DNA of 64,000 bases from Vibrio sp. YMD68 (GTDB lineage Bacteria > Pseudomonadota > Gammaproteobacteria > Enterobacterales > Vibrionaceae): positions 186,001 to 250,000 of the forward strand of contig NZ_CP124613.1 in the NCBI RefSeq assembly GCF_029958905.1. Reading direction: 5' to 3'. Both the position numbers and the translations under genes were made by a program. The first letter of the stretch is position 1. The number at the start of each line of letters is the position of its first letter. The notes beneath the pieces are model-generated. The model was not told where the DNA came from. It made no database searches and saw nothing but the letters and a program-made list of their open reading frames with translations. Below, piece by piece: positions 17,059 to 25,557 of this stretch.

Positions 17059-18225
17059 ATGTTTTTAGAAGCGTTAGAAAAGCAAAATCCCAATTTAATT
17101 AATGCCACCCTAGCACTATTTAAACAGGGTCAATTACAGCCCGACACTGTGGTTATTGATGTCGACCAACTGCTCATCAACGCCAAATCAATGAAGCAGG
17201 TGGCGGACGAATCGGGGATACGTCTTTATGCCATGACCAAACAGTTTGGTCGCAATCCAATGATTGCCAAACTGCTCATTGAAGAATGTGGTTATGAAGG
17301 CATCGTATGCGTGGATTTCAAAGAAGCCCGACTCATGGCTGCACATGGATTACCCATCGCCAATGTGGGCCATTTGGTTCAACCACCAAGCAATATGATT
17401 CATTCATTGGTCGCCAATATAAAGCCTCAGGTTATGACGGTGTATAGCCTTGAGAAAGCCCAACAGATCTCTGACGCTGCGGTTACGGCTGGGCGACAAC
17501 AAGGCTTACTGCTGAAGTTTTTCCATCGTCGAGACAAGCTTTACGTCAATCAAGAGTCTGGGTTTGCGCTATCACGCCTAGAAGAAGTGGTGCGGTCAAT
17601 ACAAGACATGCCGGGGGTTTATATCGAAGGGGTGACTCACTTTCCCTGCTTCTTATTCGACTCGGGCAGCAAAAAAACACAACCTACCCCAAATCTAATG
17701 ACGCTGCTAGAAGCGAAACAAGGGTTAAATGCGCTAGGGATTCCATGCAGCCAGGTGAATGCCCCGTCTTCCACCAACTCAGAAACGATCCCAATGCTGG
17801 CGAAATATGGATGCACCCACGGAGAGCCTGGCCATGCCCTAACAGGGACGACTCCAGCCAATGCCATCGAGCCACAAGTGGAGCGGATTGCCATGCTTTA
17901 TCTCAGTGAAATCTCTCACCACCACACCGACAACAGCTACTGTTTTGGCGGTGGGTATTATCGACGAGGGCTATTGGAAAATGCACGTGTTTACAGTGCT
18001 CATGGCAGTGAACGCACAGCGATCTTTAACGACGAAACCGACAGCATTGATTATCACCTACGGATACCCGGGCATTACCCTATCGGCGCTCCGGTGATCA
18101 TGGCTTATCGCACTCAGGTTTTCGTCACACGCAGTGATGTAGCTTTGGTTCGAGGAGTATCAACCGAGCAACCTTTTATCCTTGGGCTTTACGACTCATT
18201 AGGAAATGAGGTGACCTATGCCTAG
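17059..18225 (+). CDS. yhfX: YhfX-like PLP-dependent fold-III enzyme (alanine-racemase N-terminal type)
   Basis: A 388-residue enzyme with an alanine-racemase-like TIM barrel. The expected PLP Schiff-base lysine is Lys61 in LYAMTKQFGRNP, close to the N-terminus as in the family. A His- and Gly-rich C-terminal part contains CTHGEPGHALTGTTP. It probably racemises or isomerises an amino compound, and the E. coli homologue is uncharacterised. Start is the ATG at 17059 after AAAAGGGGAGAAC. The 3' end overlaps yhfW by eight bases, showing translational coupling. The gene would provide a PLP enzyme in an operon that lacks the aminotransferase-like yhfS. Confidence 0.83.
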   Translation: MFLEALEKQNPNLINATLALFKQGQLQPDTVVIDVDQLLINAKSMKQVADESGIRLYAMTKQFGRNPMIAKLLIEECGYEGIVCVDFKEARLMAAHGLPIANVGHLVQPPSNMIHSLVANIKPQVMTVYSLEKAQQISDAAVTAGRQQGLLLKFFHRRDKLYVNQESGFALSRLEEVVRSIQDMPGVYIEGVTHFPCFLFDSGSKKTQPTPNLMTLLEAKQGLNALGIPCSQVNAPSSTNSETIPMLAKYGCTHGEPGHALTGTTPANAIEPQVERIAMLYLSEISHHHTDNSYCFGGGYYRRGLLENARVYSAHGSERTAIFNDETDSIDYHLRIPGHYPIGAPVIMAYRTQVFVTRSDVALVRGVSTEQPFILGLYDSLGNEVTYA

Positions 18226-19525
18226 ATTCATTGTCGTTGTACTGGACGGCTTTGGTGTGGGCGAAATGCCCGATGTCGCCCTCGTGAGACCACAAGATTG
18301 CGGATCGAACACTGCGAGCAAGTTACTCGCTCATTTCCCTCTAAAGCGATTGCCAGTACTAGAAAAGCTTGGCCTACAAAATGTCGTCAACAACGCAGCT
18401 TCAATCATGTCTGCAAACCCATTGGCCAACACTGGACGATCCAACCTCGCCCACCAAGGGGGGGACACCTTTATGGGGCATCAGGAAATCATGGGCACCC
18501 TGCCAAGGCCCCCATTAGAACAGGCTTTTCAAGTGGCACTGCCCGACATTGAAGGCGCTCTACTTAGCCACGGATATAAAGCGGTTCGACATACCCAGCA
18601 AGGGTTATCGGTGCTTGTCGTAGAAGACGGCATTATTGTTGGCGACAATCTCGAGGCAGATTTAGGCCAAGTCTATAATCTTACGTGTAACTTCAACATC
18701 GTCCCCTTTGACAAGTTACTGGAAATCGCAGCAGTAGTAAGAAGCGCCAATCCAGTCAGTCGAAATATCGCATTTGGTGGCAATATTAGCGATGAAACGA
18801 GTGGCGTTTTGAAAACAGAACGCCCCTCCATTGGTCACTCACCTGATGAACAATACGCGACCATGGAACGTGTATTCAATGCCATTGAAATCAAAAATGA
18901 TGAAGATGGGAAACCAGCGTATATTGGGGTGAACTCCCCAGATAGTGGCGCCTACGATGAAGGCTTTCAAGTCGCTCATTTAGGCTACGGTGTGGACGCC
19001 AAAACGCAAGTACCGTGGCAGCTCCACAAGCAAGGGATTCATACCTGGCTCTATGGAAAAGTAGCCGATATTGTACAAAACCCACATGGCACCTCCTACA
19101 CGTCTGTCGTCGATACCAATGAAGTGTTTCGCCTGTTGAATCTCGATCTCTCTACGGAAAGCCACGGCTTCTTTTGCGCCAATATCCAAGAAACAGACCT
19201 TGCAGGTCACCAACAAGACCCTAAACAGTATTGGAAGATATTAGAAAAAGCCGATCGCGGACTTGGTAGAGTGATGGAACAAATGACGGATCAGGATGTT
19301 CTTGTAGTGATGGCCGATCATGGGAACGATCCGTTTATCGGTCACACCAAACACACTCGTGAACAGGTGCCTTTACTCGCCTATAAAAAAGGTCATCAGG
19401 CACTCAACCTTGGCGTACGCGCAACCATGTCAGATGTTGGCGCAACAGTGAGTGCCTACTTTGGTGCTGACCGACCAGAAAATGGCACGCCCATAACACC
19501 ATTGCTTCACACACCCCAAATATGA
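18218..19525 (+). CDS. yhfW: YhfW-like phosphopentomutase-type metalloenzyme
   Basis: A 435-residue alkaline-phosphatase-superfamily protein similar to phosphopentomutase (DeoB). Metal-binding motifs are VVLDGFGVGEMPD at the N-terminus and MADHGNDPFIGHTKHT near residue 368. The block GGDTFMGHQEIMG places the likely phospho-acceptor at Thr84. This makes a phosphosugar mutase or phosphonate-type reaction likely. The start codon lies inside the end of yhfX. It is the last gene of the operon, followed by a terminator. Its pairing with Php and a racemase-like enzyme points to processing of a phosphorylated amino sugar or related compound, which is inference. Confidence 0.83.
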   Translation: MPRFIVVVLDGFGVGEMPDVALVRPQDCGSNTASKLLAHFPLKRLPVLEKLGLQNVVNNAASIMSANPLANTGRSNLAHQGGDTFMGHQEIMGTLPRPPLEQAFQVALPDIEGALLSHGYKAVRHTQQGLSVLVVEDGIIVGDNLEADLGQVYNLTCNFNIVPFDKLLEIAAVVRSANPVSRNIAFGGNISDETSGVLKTERPSIGHSPDEQYATMERVFNAIEIKNDEDGKPAYIGVNSPDSGAYDEGFQVAHLGYGVDAKTQVPWQLHKQGIHTWLYGKVADIVQNPHGTSYTSVVDTNEVFRLLNLDLSTESHGFFCANIQETDLAGHQQDPKQYWKILEKADRGLGRVMEQMTDQDVLVVMADHGNDPFIGHTKHTREQVPLLAYKKGHQALNLGVRATMSDVGATVSAYFGADRPENGTPITPLLHTPQI

Positions 19526-19582
19526 CTATGCAATTAATTTTTATGTACGCTTGAGTCATTCTTTACTCGCGATTCTGAGTCG

Positions 19583-19625
19583 CCTCTTTGCTTTCCCCCT
19601 AATGTAATAAGCAAAGAGGTTTTTT
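19583..19625 (+). terminator. Terminator of the yhf operon
   Basis: Arms CCTCTTTGCT (19583-19592) and AGCAAAGAGG (19610-19619) form a 10-bp stem with a long 17-base loop, followed by six Ts (19620-19625). Confidence 0.85.
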
Positions 19626-20116
19626 CATTCCGTTGCCCACCAAATTAGCCAAACCACATTCTCAAAGCTATCGGAGGACAACAACGTTTGAAACTTTTCC
19701 ACTTACGAAACTGTTTGATCACGTAGATATCCAAAGAAAATGTGACAACAAAGCTCGAAACACAGTTTTGGACACAAACGTTTTAGTGAATGTTCTAAAT
19801 TAGCGTCTCACGGATAATTTCAAGTATTGCAGACCCCCTATACAAGTGGCAAAATTCACCCAGCCAATACAACTCTAGGTTGCATGTAAAACACGGCAAT
19901 ATTCACGTTTCTTCTTTTTCTGTGGGTTATTAACTCAATAAAATTTAAAGCATTCACGAACGGCACCCTGCTCGTTCGCCGATCCACCTCTGGTCAGTAT
20001 GATTGAGACAAAAAATGAGATTGCGACATGTAAACTCATTTCTATTTGTAGTATTGCTAGTTAAAGATAGTTTAACTTTGGGGATGTTATCCCAATAGCC
20101 GTACAGCTATAGCTAG
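19626..20116. other. Gene-free stretch between the yhf operon and the unknown four-gene operon
   Basis: About 490 bases, AT-rich, with no convincing reading frame or RNA gene. A 7-bp AT-rich inverted repeat (AGTTAAA/TTTAACT) lies near 20060-20080, just downstream of the minus-strand operon, but no clear T-run follows on that strand. Confidence 0.5.
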
Positions 20117-21994
20117 CTACGCAATCACAAGTGTGTGGTTGTTTTCAAGAAGTGTAAAGAAGTCATCATTGGATGTTATGTCTAAGTCAACATTTAGAAA
20201 TTTAGCCACATTCTCGACTTCCGTATTAACGTCTCGGTTATTCTCAATCGCGTCATTGAGACTCTCCGTTAACTTACGGAATTGAATCTTATCCTGGGCT
20301 AACTTTGTAATTGCTGCTTGCTCAAAAGCATCGGTGTTCTCTTTAATCTGCTGAATCCGCATCTCAAACACTTCTTTCACGCGCTTGGTACGCAGCTCCA
20401 CTTTACTTGAGAATATATCAGCCTGATCAAGCAACCAAACCACGATGGTTGACCCAATACCTGACACCATAATACCGGTTGCATCTTTTAAGTATTCACC
20501 GACAACCGGAATCATTTCGACGTAGGGAGCAATCATCTCTTCAACCGCAAAGCTGACATAAGTTACTACCGTTGTAGCAAGTAGCTTGGTAATCGCGTCT
20601 GCTTTTTGTGCTGGCGAGCTATCACTCATCAATATTTTGATAGATTGAATGATGGCCGAAAACCCTTCAACAATGATCTTAAGCGCTTTCTTCAATAGCC
20701 CAACGAACATGTTAACAATGGCGTTAATCAAATACTTAACAAAGTTTTTAAGTGCGTCTTTCAGGACATCAAAGCCAATGTTGGCAATATTTTCCATAAT
20801 GTACGAACTGGCACGCTGAAAACGGAGTTTTATTGCCTTGAGCTTCGATTTGGTATCAAAACCGTGCAACACACCATTTTTAAAACTATCGCTAAACTCA
20901 AAAAATATTGGTTTGATAATGAGGATTATCAGTTCGCCAATGCCTTTTTGATTCAATTCGTCTTTCGCTTGGCCTAACGCTTCTGCGCCTAGTTCTTTCG
21001 CAAGTTTGGCGTCTTTGGTGAAGTTCTTAACAACCGCGCTATTGAGCTCTTTTTCGATGGTGCTCTTAGCTTTCTTTTCAGCTTTGAGGGCATTGTCTAG
21101 CGTCTTTTTAGATGGCGCTGACTTTAACCACTCTTTCTCTTCTTTCGAGAGCTGTTTACCCGACTTTTGCTTTTTCTTAAGTCGAGATTTTTCATCGCCA
21201 ACCCAAGAACTATACTCGGTCCACGATTTTTCACCTTTTGAGGTATTCAACTTGGCAGAAATAACCCCAAGGTTGTCATCGTGATTCAAAGCACTTTTCA
21301 GATCACCTTTGGTTAAGGCACGGCTAGCACCATATTCATCAAATGCGTTTTTCAACGGCACTTGGTGGTCAACGTTGATTTCACTCGCAGAGGTACTTTT
21401 ATCTTGCTGTTGTCGATTCTGATGATAGTCACTGCTTTTACGACGAAGGTGCTTTCTTTCACCTTGTTCGTTCACTTCAAGTTCACTATAAACTCGGGTT
21501 TTGTCTTCCATATACCGGCTTTGATAGGAATCTTTTCGATCTTTCATTCGACCAAGATCTTCGATTTCATCACGTACAGCGGTATCGTACTGACCTTTAT
21601 CGTCAGCTTGCTTGGCCGAATGCTCATCTAATCGAACTTTATCGAGTCTTTCATCCACCTGCATATGAGAAGGTTTATCATAGCTAAATTGCTGTATTTC
21701 GGTTGTGAGCCTTGAAGCGGTCAAGCCCTTTTGTGATAGTTTTAGCTTTGGATGGCTAATAAACCCGTCGCAGACACTCAAAATGATCGGTTGAATAAGA
21801 GATTGGCCAATACTGGTGTCACTGTTACTCATCTCTTTTTCAATTTCTTCTAAGACTTCGAGACTGTCTCTTTGATCATGCAGCTCTACATCAAGTAACA
21901 CTCTACTGGCTTGAAGCGGCGAACTTCCTTGCAGCTTACTGACTATGTCATCACTAGAAATCGACTTCATTTTATAGTCGGCATTGTTATCCAT
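20117..21994 (-). CDS. Unknown large protein: HNH-like motif plus hydrophobic C-terminal half
   Basis: A 625-residue protein, last gene of a four-gene operon (gap nine bases, AAGGGTAATC before the ATG). Residues 1-200 are charged and largely helical. Residues 205-256 read EINVDHQVPL ... NHDDNLGVISAKLNTSKGEK, which resembles an HNH (beta-beta-alpha metal) nuclease core, with His210, Asn241 and Asn250 as candidate residues and a Lys-Gly after them. Residues 260-345 are Lys-rich and helical. From 352 to about 530 there are several hydrophobic or amphipathic helices, strongest around 352-368, 420-450, 470-490 and 504-522, and a coiled coil follows. I do not recognise the family. A toxin-like or pore-forming effector is possible but unproven. 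Confidence 0.6.
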   Translation of the reverse strand: MDNNADYKMKSISSDDIVSKLQGSSPLQASRVLLDVELHDQRDSLEVLEEIEKEMSNSDTSIGQSLIQPIILSVCDGFISHPKLKLSQKGLTASRLTTEIQQFSYDKPSHMQVDERLDKVRLDEHSAKQADDKGQYDTAVRDEIEDLGRMKDRKDSYQSRYMEDKTRVYSELEVNEQGERKHLRRKSSDYHQNRQQQDKSTSASEINVDHQVPLKNAFDEYGASRALTKGDLKSALNHDDNLGVISAKLNTSKGEKSWTEYSSWVGDEKSRLKKKQKSGKQLSKEEKEWLKSAPSKKTLDNALKAEKKAKSTIEKELNSAVVKNFTKDAKLAKELGAEALGQAKDELNQKGIGELIILIIKPIFFEFSDSFKNGVLHGFDTKSKLKAIKLRFQRASSYIMENIANIGFDVLKDALKNFVKYLINAIVNMFVGLLKKALKIIVEGFSAIIQSIKILMSDSSPAQKADAITKLLATTVVTYVSFAVEEMIAPYVEMIPVVGEYLKDATGIMVSGIGSTIVVWLLDQADIFSSKVELRTKRVKEVFEMRIQQIKENTDAFEQAAITKLAQDKIQFRKLTESLNDAIENNRDVNTEVENVAKFLNVDLDITSNDDFFTLLENNHTLVIA

Positions 21995-22003
21995 TGATTA
22001 CCC

Positions 22004-22927
22004 TTACGCACACAAAGACTTTGATTGAGTTAGCTCGTAAATCACTTTCGCTTTTTGGCTGTCGCAGTCTTTAAACTCACCGGCTTCAGATAAGAAACCG
22101 AGATTCGCCATCTGTTTCAGCACAATAGAAAGGTTAAATAACGCTCTAAACTCTTCTAAATGCACCACAGGAAGGAGTCTGAAATCTAACTTGTGAGCAA
22201 ACACATCAGAGTCGTTCGCCATCTGATGCATGCGCTGAGTTTGGATGCCATACTCAAAACGATCGAGCATACGGCTATAGCTCGCCACCAACTTTTCAAA
22301 ATAGAGCACCACGCTATCAATTGAATCATCAACCACTTTGAGTTGCTTTTGCTGAGACTCTAATTTTGCGATATCTTCTAAAATACGCATGCGCTCTTGC
22401 TTTGCGTTCTCAAGCGATTCTTTGGCTTTTTTGCGAGTAAAGAAGCCAAGTGTCAGCACCATACCTAATGTATCGAGCATACCCATCTGGTTGAAATCAA
22501 TCTTGATCACTTCAGATTTCAAACGCACACCACTTTGGCGTTTCACTTCTAAAATATTGTCATCAAACAGCTCTTCAAATGGCTGACCTTTTACAGTCAC
22601 GTTATGCAACCGCCGAGAGATGCGCATAAAACGTTCGAAGTGAACATCGTATATCTCCTGCTTTTGGGTGTTGATCTCGTTGATTTTACTTTCAATACTG
22701 GCAGAGATATCTTTCACCACATCTTCGTAGACCTGCTTGGCATCGTCATACCTTTTCTTGGTTTCCGCATAGATGGCTTCTGCTTCATCCGTATAGTGCT
22801 TACCGGTAAACGCGTTCCAAATTTTAGAACACTTCTCTTTTACCGTTTTTACCGCACTAGAAACCTTGTCTCTAATAGCGCTACATTTGCTCGCTGCCCA
22901 ACTACAAGCTCGGCTAAACCATCCCAT
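22004..22927 (-). CDS. Unknown helical protein of the four-gene operon
   Basis: A 307-residue protein that I cannot assign to a family. The N-terminus (MGWFSRACSWAASKCSAIRDK) is an amphipathic Trp/Cys-containing helix that could lie on a membrane. Residues about 48-115 and 175-240 are strongly predicted helical or coiled coil. Between them lies a short hydrophobic stretch (MGMLDTLGMVLTLGFF) that could insert in or touch a membrane. It lies three bases after the TerB-like gene and nine before the large protein gene, with AAGGAATAATCT before its ATG. A structural or membrane-associated partner of the other three products is likely. Confidence 0.6.
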   Translation of the reverse strand: MGWFSRACSWAASKCSAIRDKVSSAVKTVKEKCSKIWNAFTGKHYTDEAEAIYAETKKRYDDAKQVYEDVVKDISASIESKINEINTQKQEIYDVHFERFMRISRRLHNVTVKGQPFEELFDDNILEVKRQSGVRLKSEVIKIDFNQMGMLDTLGMVLTLGFFTRKKAKESLENAKQERMRILEDIAKLESQQKQLKVVDDSIDSVVLYFEKLVASYSRMLDRFEYGIQTQRMHQMANDSDVFAHKLDFRLLPVVHLEEFRALFNLSIVLKQMANLGFLSEAGEFKDCDSQKAKVIYELTQSKSLCA

Positions 22928-22930
22928 AGA

Positions 22931-23335
22931 TTATTCCTTATCAATCAGTGCATAGCCTTCAGAGGCCATGTCATTCATTGCAGCAACCCAGCGTTCGATT
23001 TTTTTCGATTCGTATTCTTCAATGACAAATTGCTCTGCAAGGTTTGACATAAAGTCGCTCTCTTTTTCGCACACTTCACCGTCAGCGAGAAGAATACCGT
23101 ACAGCTCAAGCAACACGATCCGCTTACCTTTTCCCTTACTCTTTGCTAACACTTTAATTACGGATTCAATTTTGTCTTGCTTAGTCAATTCATATTCCAC
23201 TAAGCCACACTCTTGAACAAAAGATTGGTAGACTTCTTGCTCTTCGGCTAAATGCACCCCATTAAGCCCCATAGAAAACTTAGCCAACTCTAGAAAGTTC
23301 TTTTTTTCACCAATATTTAACTCTGATAAATACAT
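22931..23335 (-). CDS. TerB-like small acidic protein of the four-gene operon
   Basis: A 134-residue, all-helical protein. The segment LYGILLADGEVCEKESDFMSNL, about residues 78-99, has the aDGxvxxxE acidic pattern of TerB/tellurite-resistance-like domains, which bind metal and associate with membrane complexes in several stress and phage-defence systems. It has an AAGGAGTAGAAAT ribosome-binding site, 22 bases after the coiled-coil gene and three before the next. No ter operon genes (terA, terC, terD) are nearby, so ordinary tellurite resistance is unlikely. The TerB call rests on pattern only. Confidence 0.6.
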   Translation of the reverse strand: MYLSELNIGEKKNFLELAKFSMGLNGVHLAEEQEVYQSFVQECGLVEYELTKQDKIESVIKVLAKSKGKGKRIVLLELYGILLADGEVCEKESDFMSNLAEQFVIEEYESKKIERWVAAMNDMASEGYALIDKE

Positions 23336-23357
23336 ATTTCTACTCCTTCCTGCTGGC

Positions 23358-24440
23358 TTAGTAAGCTACTTCTGATTGGCTTGATTGTTGACCAGAACAA
23401 TCATACGTAGTTTCAACGCGTTTGCTGATTTCACCTGCATCATCATAGGTATATTCAAAGACTAGGTTACCCATTGTATCAAACTCCCGCCCTACACTTG
23501 GCTTACCATCTTTGTTAAACAACATTTGGTATTTCAGTAACTCACCGGCAAAGGTATCACTTCTACGTTTAATGTTCTGCTCGTAGTAAATATTCGTCAT
23601 CTGGCCGGAATGTTTGTCCTCTATGTGAGTAACCTTGCACTCACCTAGAGTTTTAATAAAGTCATCGGTTACCAGTTTTAAATCTTGATGTTGAGCAAGC
23701 TCATTGGTTAGGCTAACAAGGTTATCTGCTCGCAACCTTTGGATTTGAGCGGTAAGTTGCTCAAGCATTGCTCTAGACGACTGCTTACCTGCAAACTCTG
23801 AACGCTCACCGAGCTGTTTCAAACCAGTCAAACGTTCATTGATCGCAACATGTACTTGCTCAAGTTGCTTTTGGCGTAGAGCAAACTGCTCGCTTTGATA
23901 TGCGTTTAACGAGGTAATGGCTAGGCTCTGCCGTGCTTCAGCCTCCGAAAGTGCGTCAAGCAAATCCTTCGCTTGCTTTTTGTGTGACGCAGTTAGTGCC
24001 GCAAACGAATCATTATGTGCCTGCTTAAGGGCTTCAGACGCTTTCATCACTGAGTCTTGATATTGCACAGAGAGGTTTTGATTTGAAGCAATAACCGCTT
24101 TCACCTCAGAGATGGAGTCAGTTACCAAGCCGCGCGTTTGTTCATGATATTGGCTAGAGTTCTGCGAAACTGATGTTTGCCCTGCAATGATCAACGCTGC
24201 TTGTTGCATTAGTTTATCGCTAAGTTTTTGAAGGTTCGATTCGATGATGTTCTTTTGATCTTCAAGCTGAGACTTGGTCAATGTGGCATAGTTTTCCAGT
24301 ATTTGAACGGTATTGGTGCTCTCATCTGATAAAGATTGCTGTAGTTGATTATTCTTACTTATTGATACGCCTTGAAGGATGACGATTAGGGCCGAACAAC
24401 CAATCAATGCCCAAAACAAAATTTCTGCTGTTATTTCCAT
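23358..24440 (-). CDS. Membrane-anchored coiled-coil protein, first gene of the four-gene operon
   Basis: A 360-residue protein. One N-terminal transmembrane helix (residues about 6-27, ILFWALIGCSALIVILQGV) is followed by about 220 residues of Gln/Ala/Leu-rich coiled coil. A small C-terminal domain (about 265-350) contains a YD-like pattern, FNKDGKPSVGREFDTMGN then LVFEYTYDDAG. The layout, an anchor plus long helix plus small head, recalls RmuC- or MotA/ZorA-style scaffolds, but no motif identifies either. Start ATG is at 24440 after AAGAGATCAAG. It leads the operon. A gene-poor stretch with a transposase remnant lies upstream. Confidence 0.6.
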   Translation of the reverse strand: MEITAEILFWALIGCSALIVILQGVSISKNNQLQQSLSDESTNTVQILENYATLTKSQLEDQKNIIESNLQKLSDKLMQQAALIIAGQTSVSQNSSQYHEQTRGLVTDSISEVKAVIASNQNLSVQYQDSVMKASEALKQAHNDSFAALTASHKKQAKDLLDALSEAEARQSLAITSLNAYQSEQFALRQKQLEQVHVAINERLTGLKQLGERSEFAGKQSSRAMLEQLTAQIQRLRADNLVSLTNELAQHQDLKLVTDDFIKTLGECKVTHIEDKHSGQMTNIYYEQNIKRRSDTFAGELLKYQMLFNKDGKPSVGREFDTMGNLVFEYTYDDAGEISKRVETTYDCSGQQSSQSEVAY

Positions 24441-25557
24441 CTTGATCTCTTAGGTTTAGTCAACACGATAGGTTTTCCGATCACTCAAATGCTTCATATA
24501 ATCTAAGCTCGGAGCAATCTATGCCATCGCTATGGTTAACTCCAAAATATACGAAAACTCATAGGAAAGCATGAGCACATTATAAGCACGTTAAACAACC
24601 CTAAGTATCTCTTAAATTCTCGTTCTGAGAGGCACATCTTCCAATAGTAAATTACTAGCTTCTAATGAAAGTCAGACGGTTGTTCTAATAGGAGTATCGA
24701 AATATGGATGCTCCGATATGCTTCAAGAACCTACTTTGCAACAATACGACTGGAAATAGTTTCTATAGATCATTTAGTGCGTAAAATCGATAATGCAATC
24801 ATCTTTGAATTCATTCGATCAGAGAAAAATCAATATAGCGAAACTGTTGAACAACCTCGAATGTTTCTGAAAAAGTGGACTCAAAATGGATATGAATATT
24901 TTTCAGCACTTTATTGGTATCTTCATACATCCATCTAACCTTACTGTTGCGTGATTTATACATAACCCTTTTAAGCGGAAACTCTCTGTTTAGGCCTTCC
25001 GCCTATGTTGATTACTGGTCAAATAAAACTAAATGCATACTGGCGAGTAATGTGATTCAAGTAGGTGTATGAAGAGTAAATAACGAAAGTAATCTGTCTA
25101 ATTCCCAGAAAAGTGCCATTAGTTATAGAAAGGGAAAAACGAATGAACAACATGTGAATGAGTATTTATTCTAGCTTGTTTTGGGGCAAAACCTTGTCAG
25201 AGCACAAGACAAACAGCCTTGAAAAGTGTCGAACTTTATTGTCATAGCTCTCGTCTTTCTTGTCGAGTTTTCAAACTGTAATATTCGACGACACAAGCCT
25301 AGTCACCAAACCAACAGAATTTCATCGGCTGACTCATGTCTCTGATTTGCACTGCAGCAGAAAGGCTCATGCGTTTGAACGAATAAACGATAAGTTCTCC
25401 TCGTTACTTTTTGCAAAACATTATCTACAGCAGCATCCCAATCAAAGCGCTAAGCTTTATTGACGTGATTTTTACCAACGTTAAAAATGAGCTCTCCTAA
25501 CCTATACACTTTAGATTTCCTAACTATGATGTGCTAGCTATAAAGGTAAGTAAGCCA
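24441..25557. other. Gene-poor 1.1 kb stretch
   Basis: Apart from a transposase remnant (24708-24938) I see no supported gene here. An open frame of 67 codons at 25260-25463 has no recognisable motif or ribosome-binding site. The base composition is AT-rich. This decayed DNA upstream of the unknown operon fits a site of past insertion and deletion. Confidence 0.5.
24708..24938 (+). pseudogene. Remnant of an IS1182-type transposase N-terminus
   Basis: The frame encodes 76 residues. The part LEIVSIDHLVRKIDNAIIFEFI, about residues 14-35, matches the opening of IS1182-family transposases, in which a conserved VSID-LVP-DHLLRKID-IDFSFI pattern is usual. Here the LVPxD part is missing, as by a small deletion. 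The following YSETVEQPRMFLKKW is a worn version of the YSxxxGRPSIDPVxLFK block. The catalytic domain and terminal repeats are absent. It is non-functional and marks past IS activity next to the unknown operon. The match is from memory of the family. Confidence 0.5.

Noticed and set aside
22931..23335. Tellurite-resistance operon
   Set aside because: Only a TerB-like domain is seen. No terA, terC, terD or terZ type genes are nearby.
25260..25463. Open frame of 67 codons in the gene-poor stretch
   Set aside because: No ribosome site, no motif, and atypical composition; probably chance.
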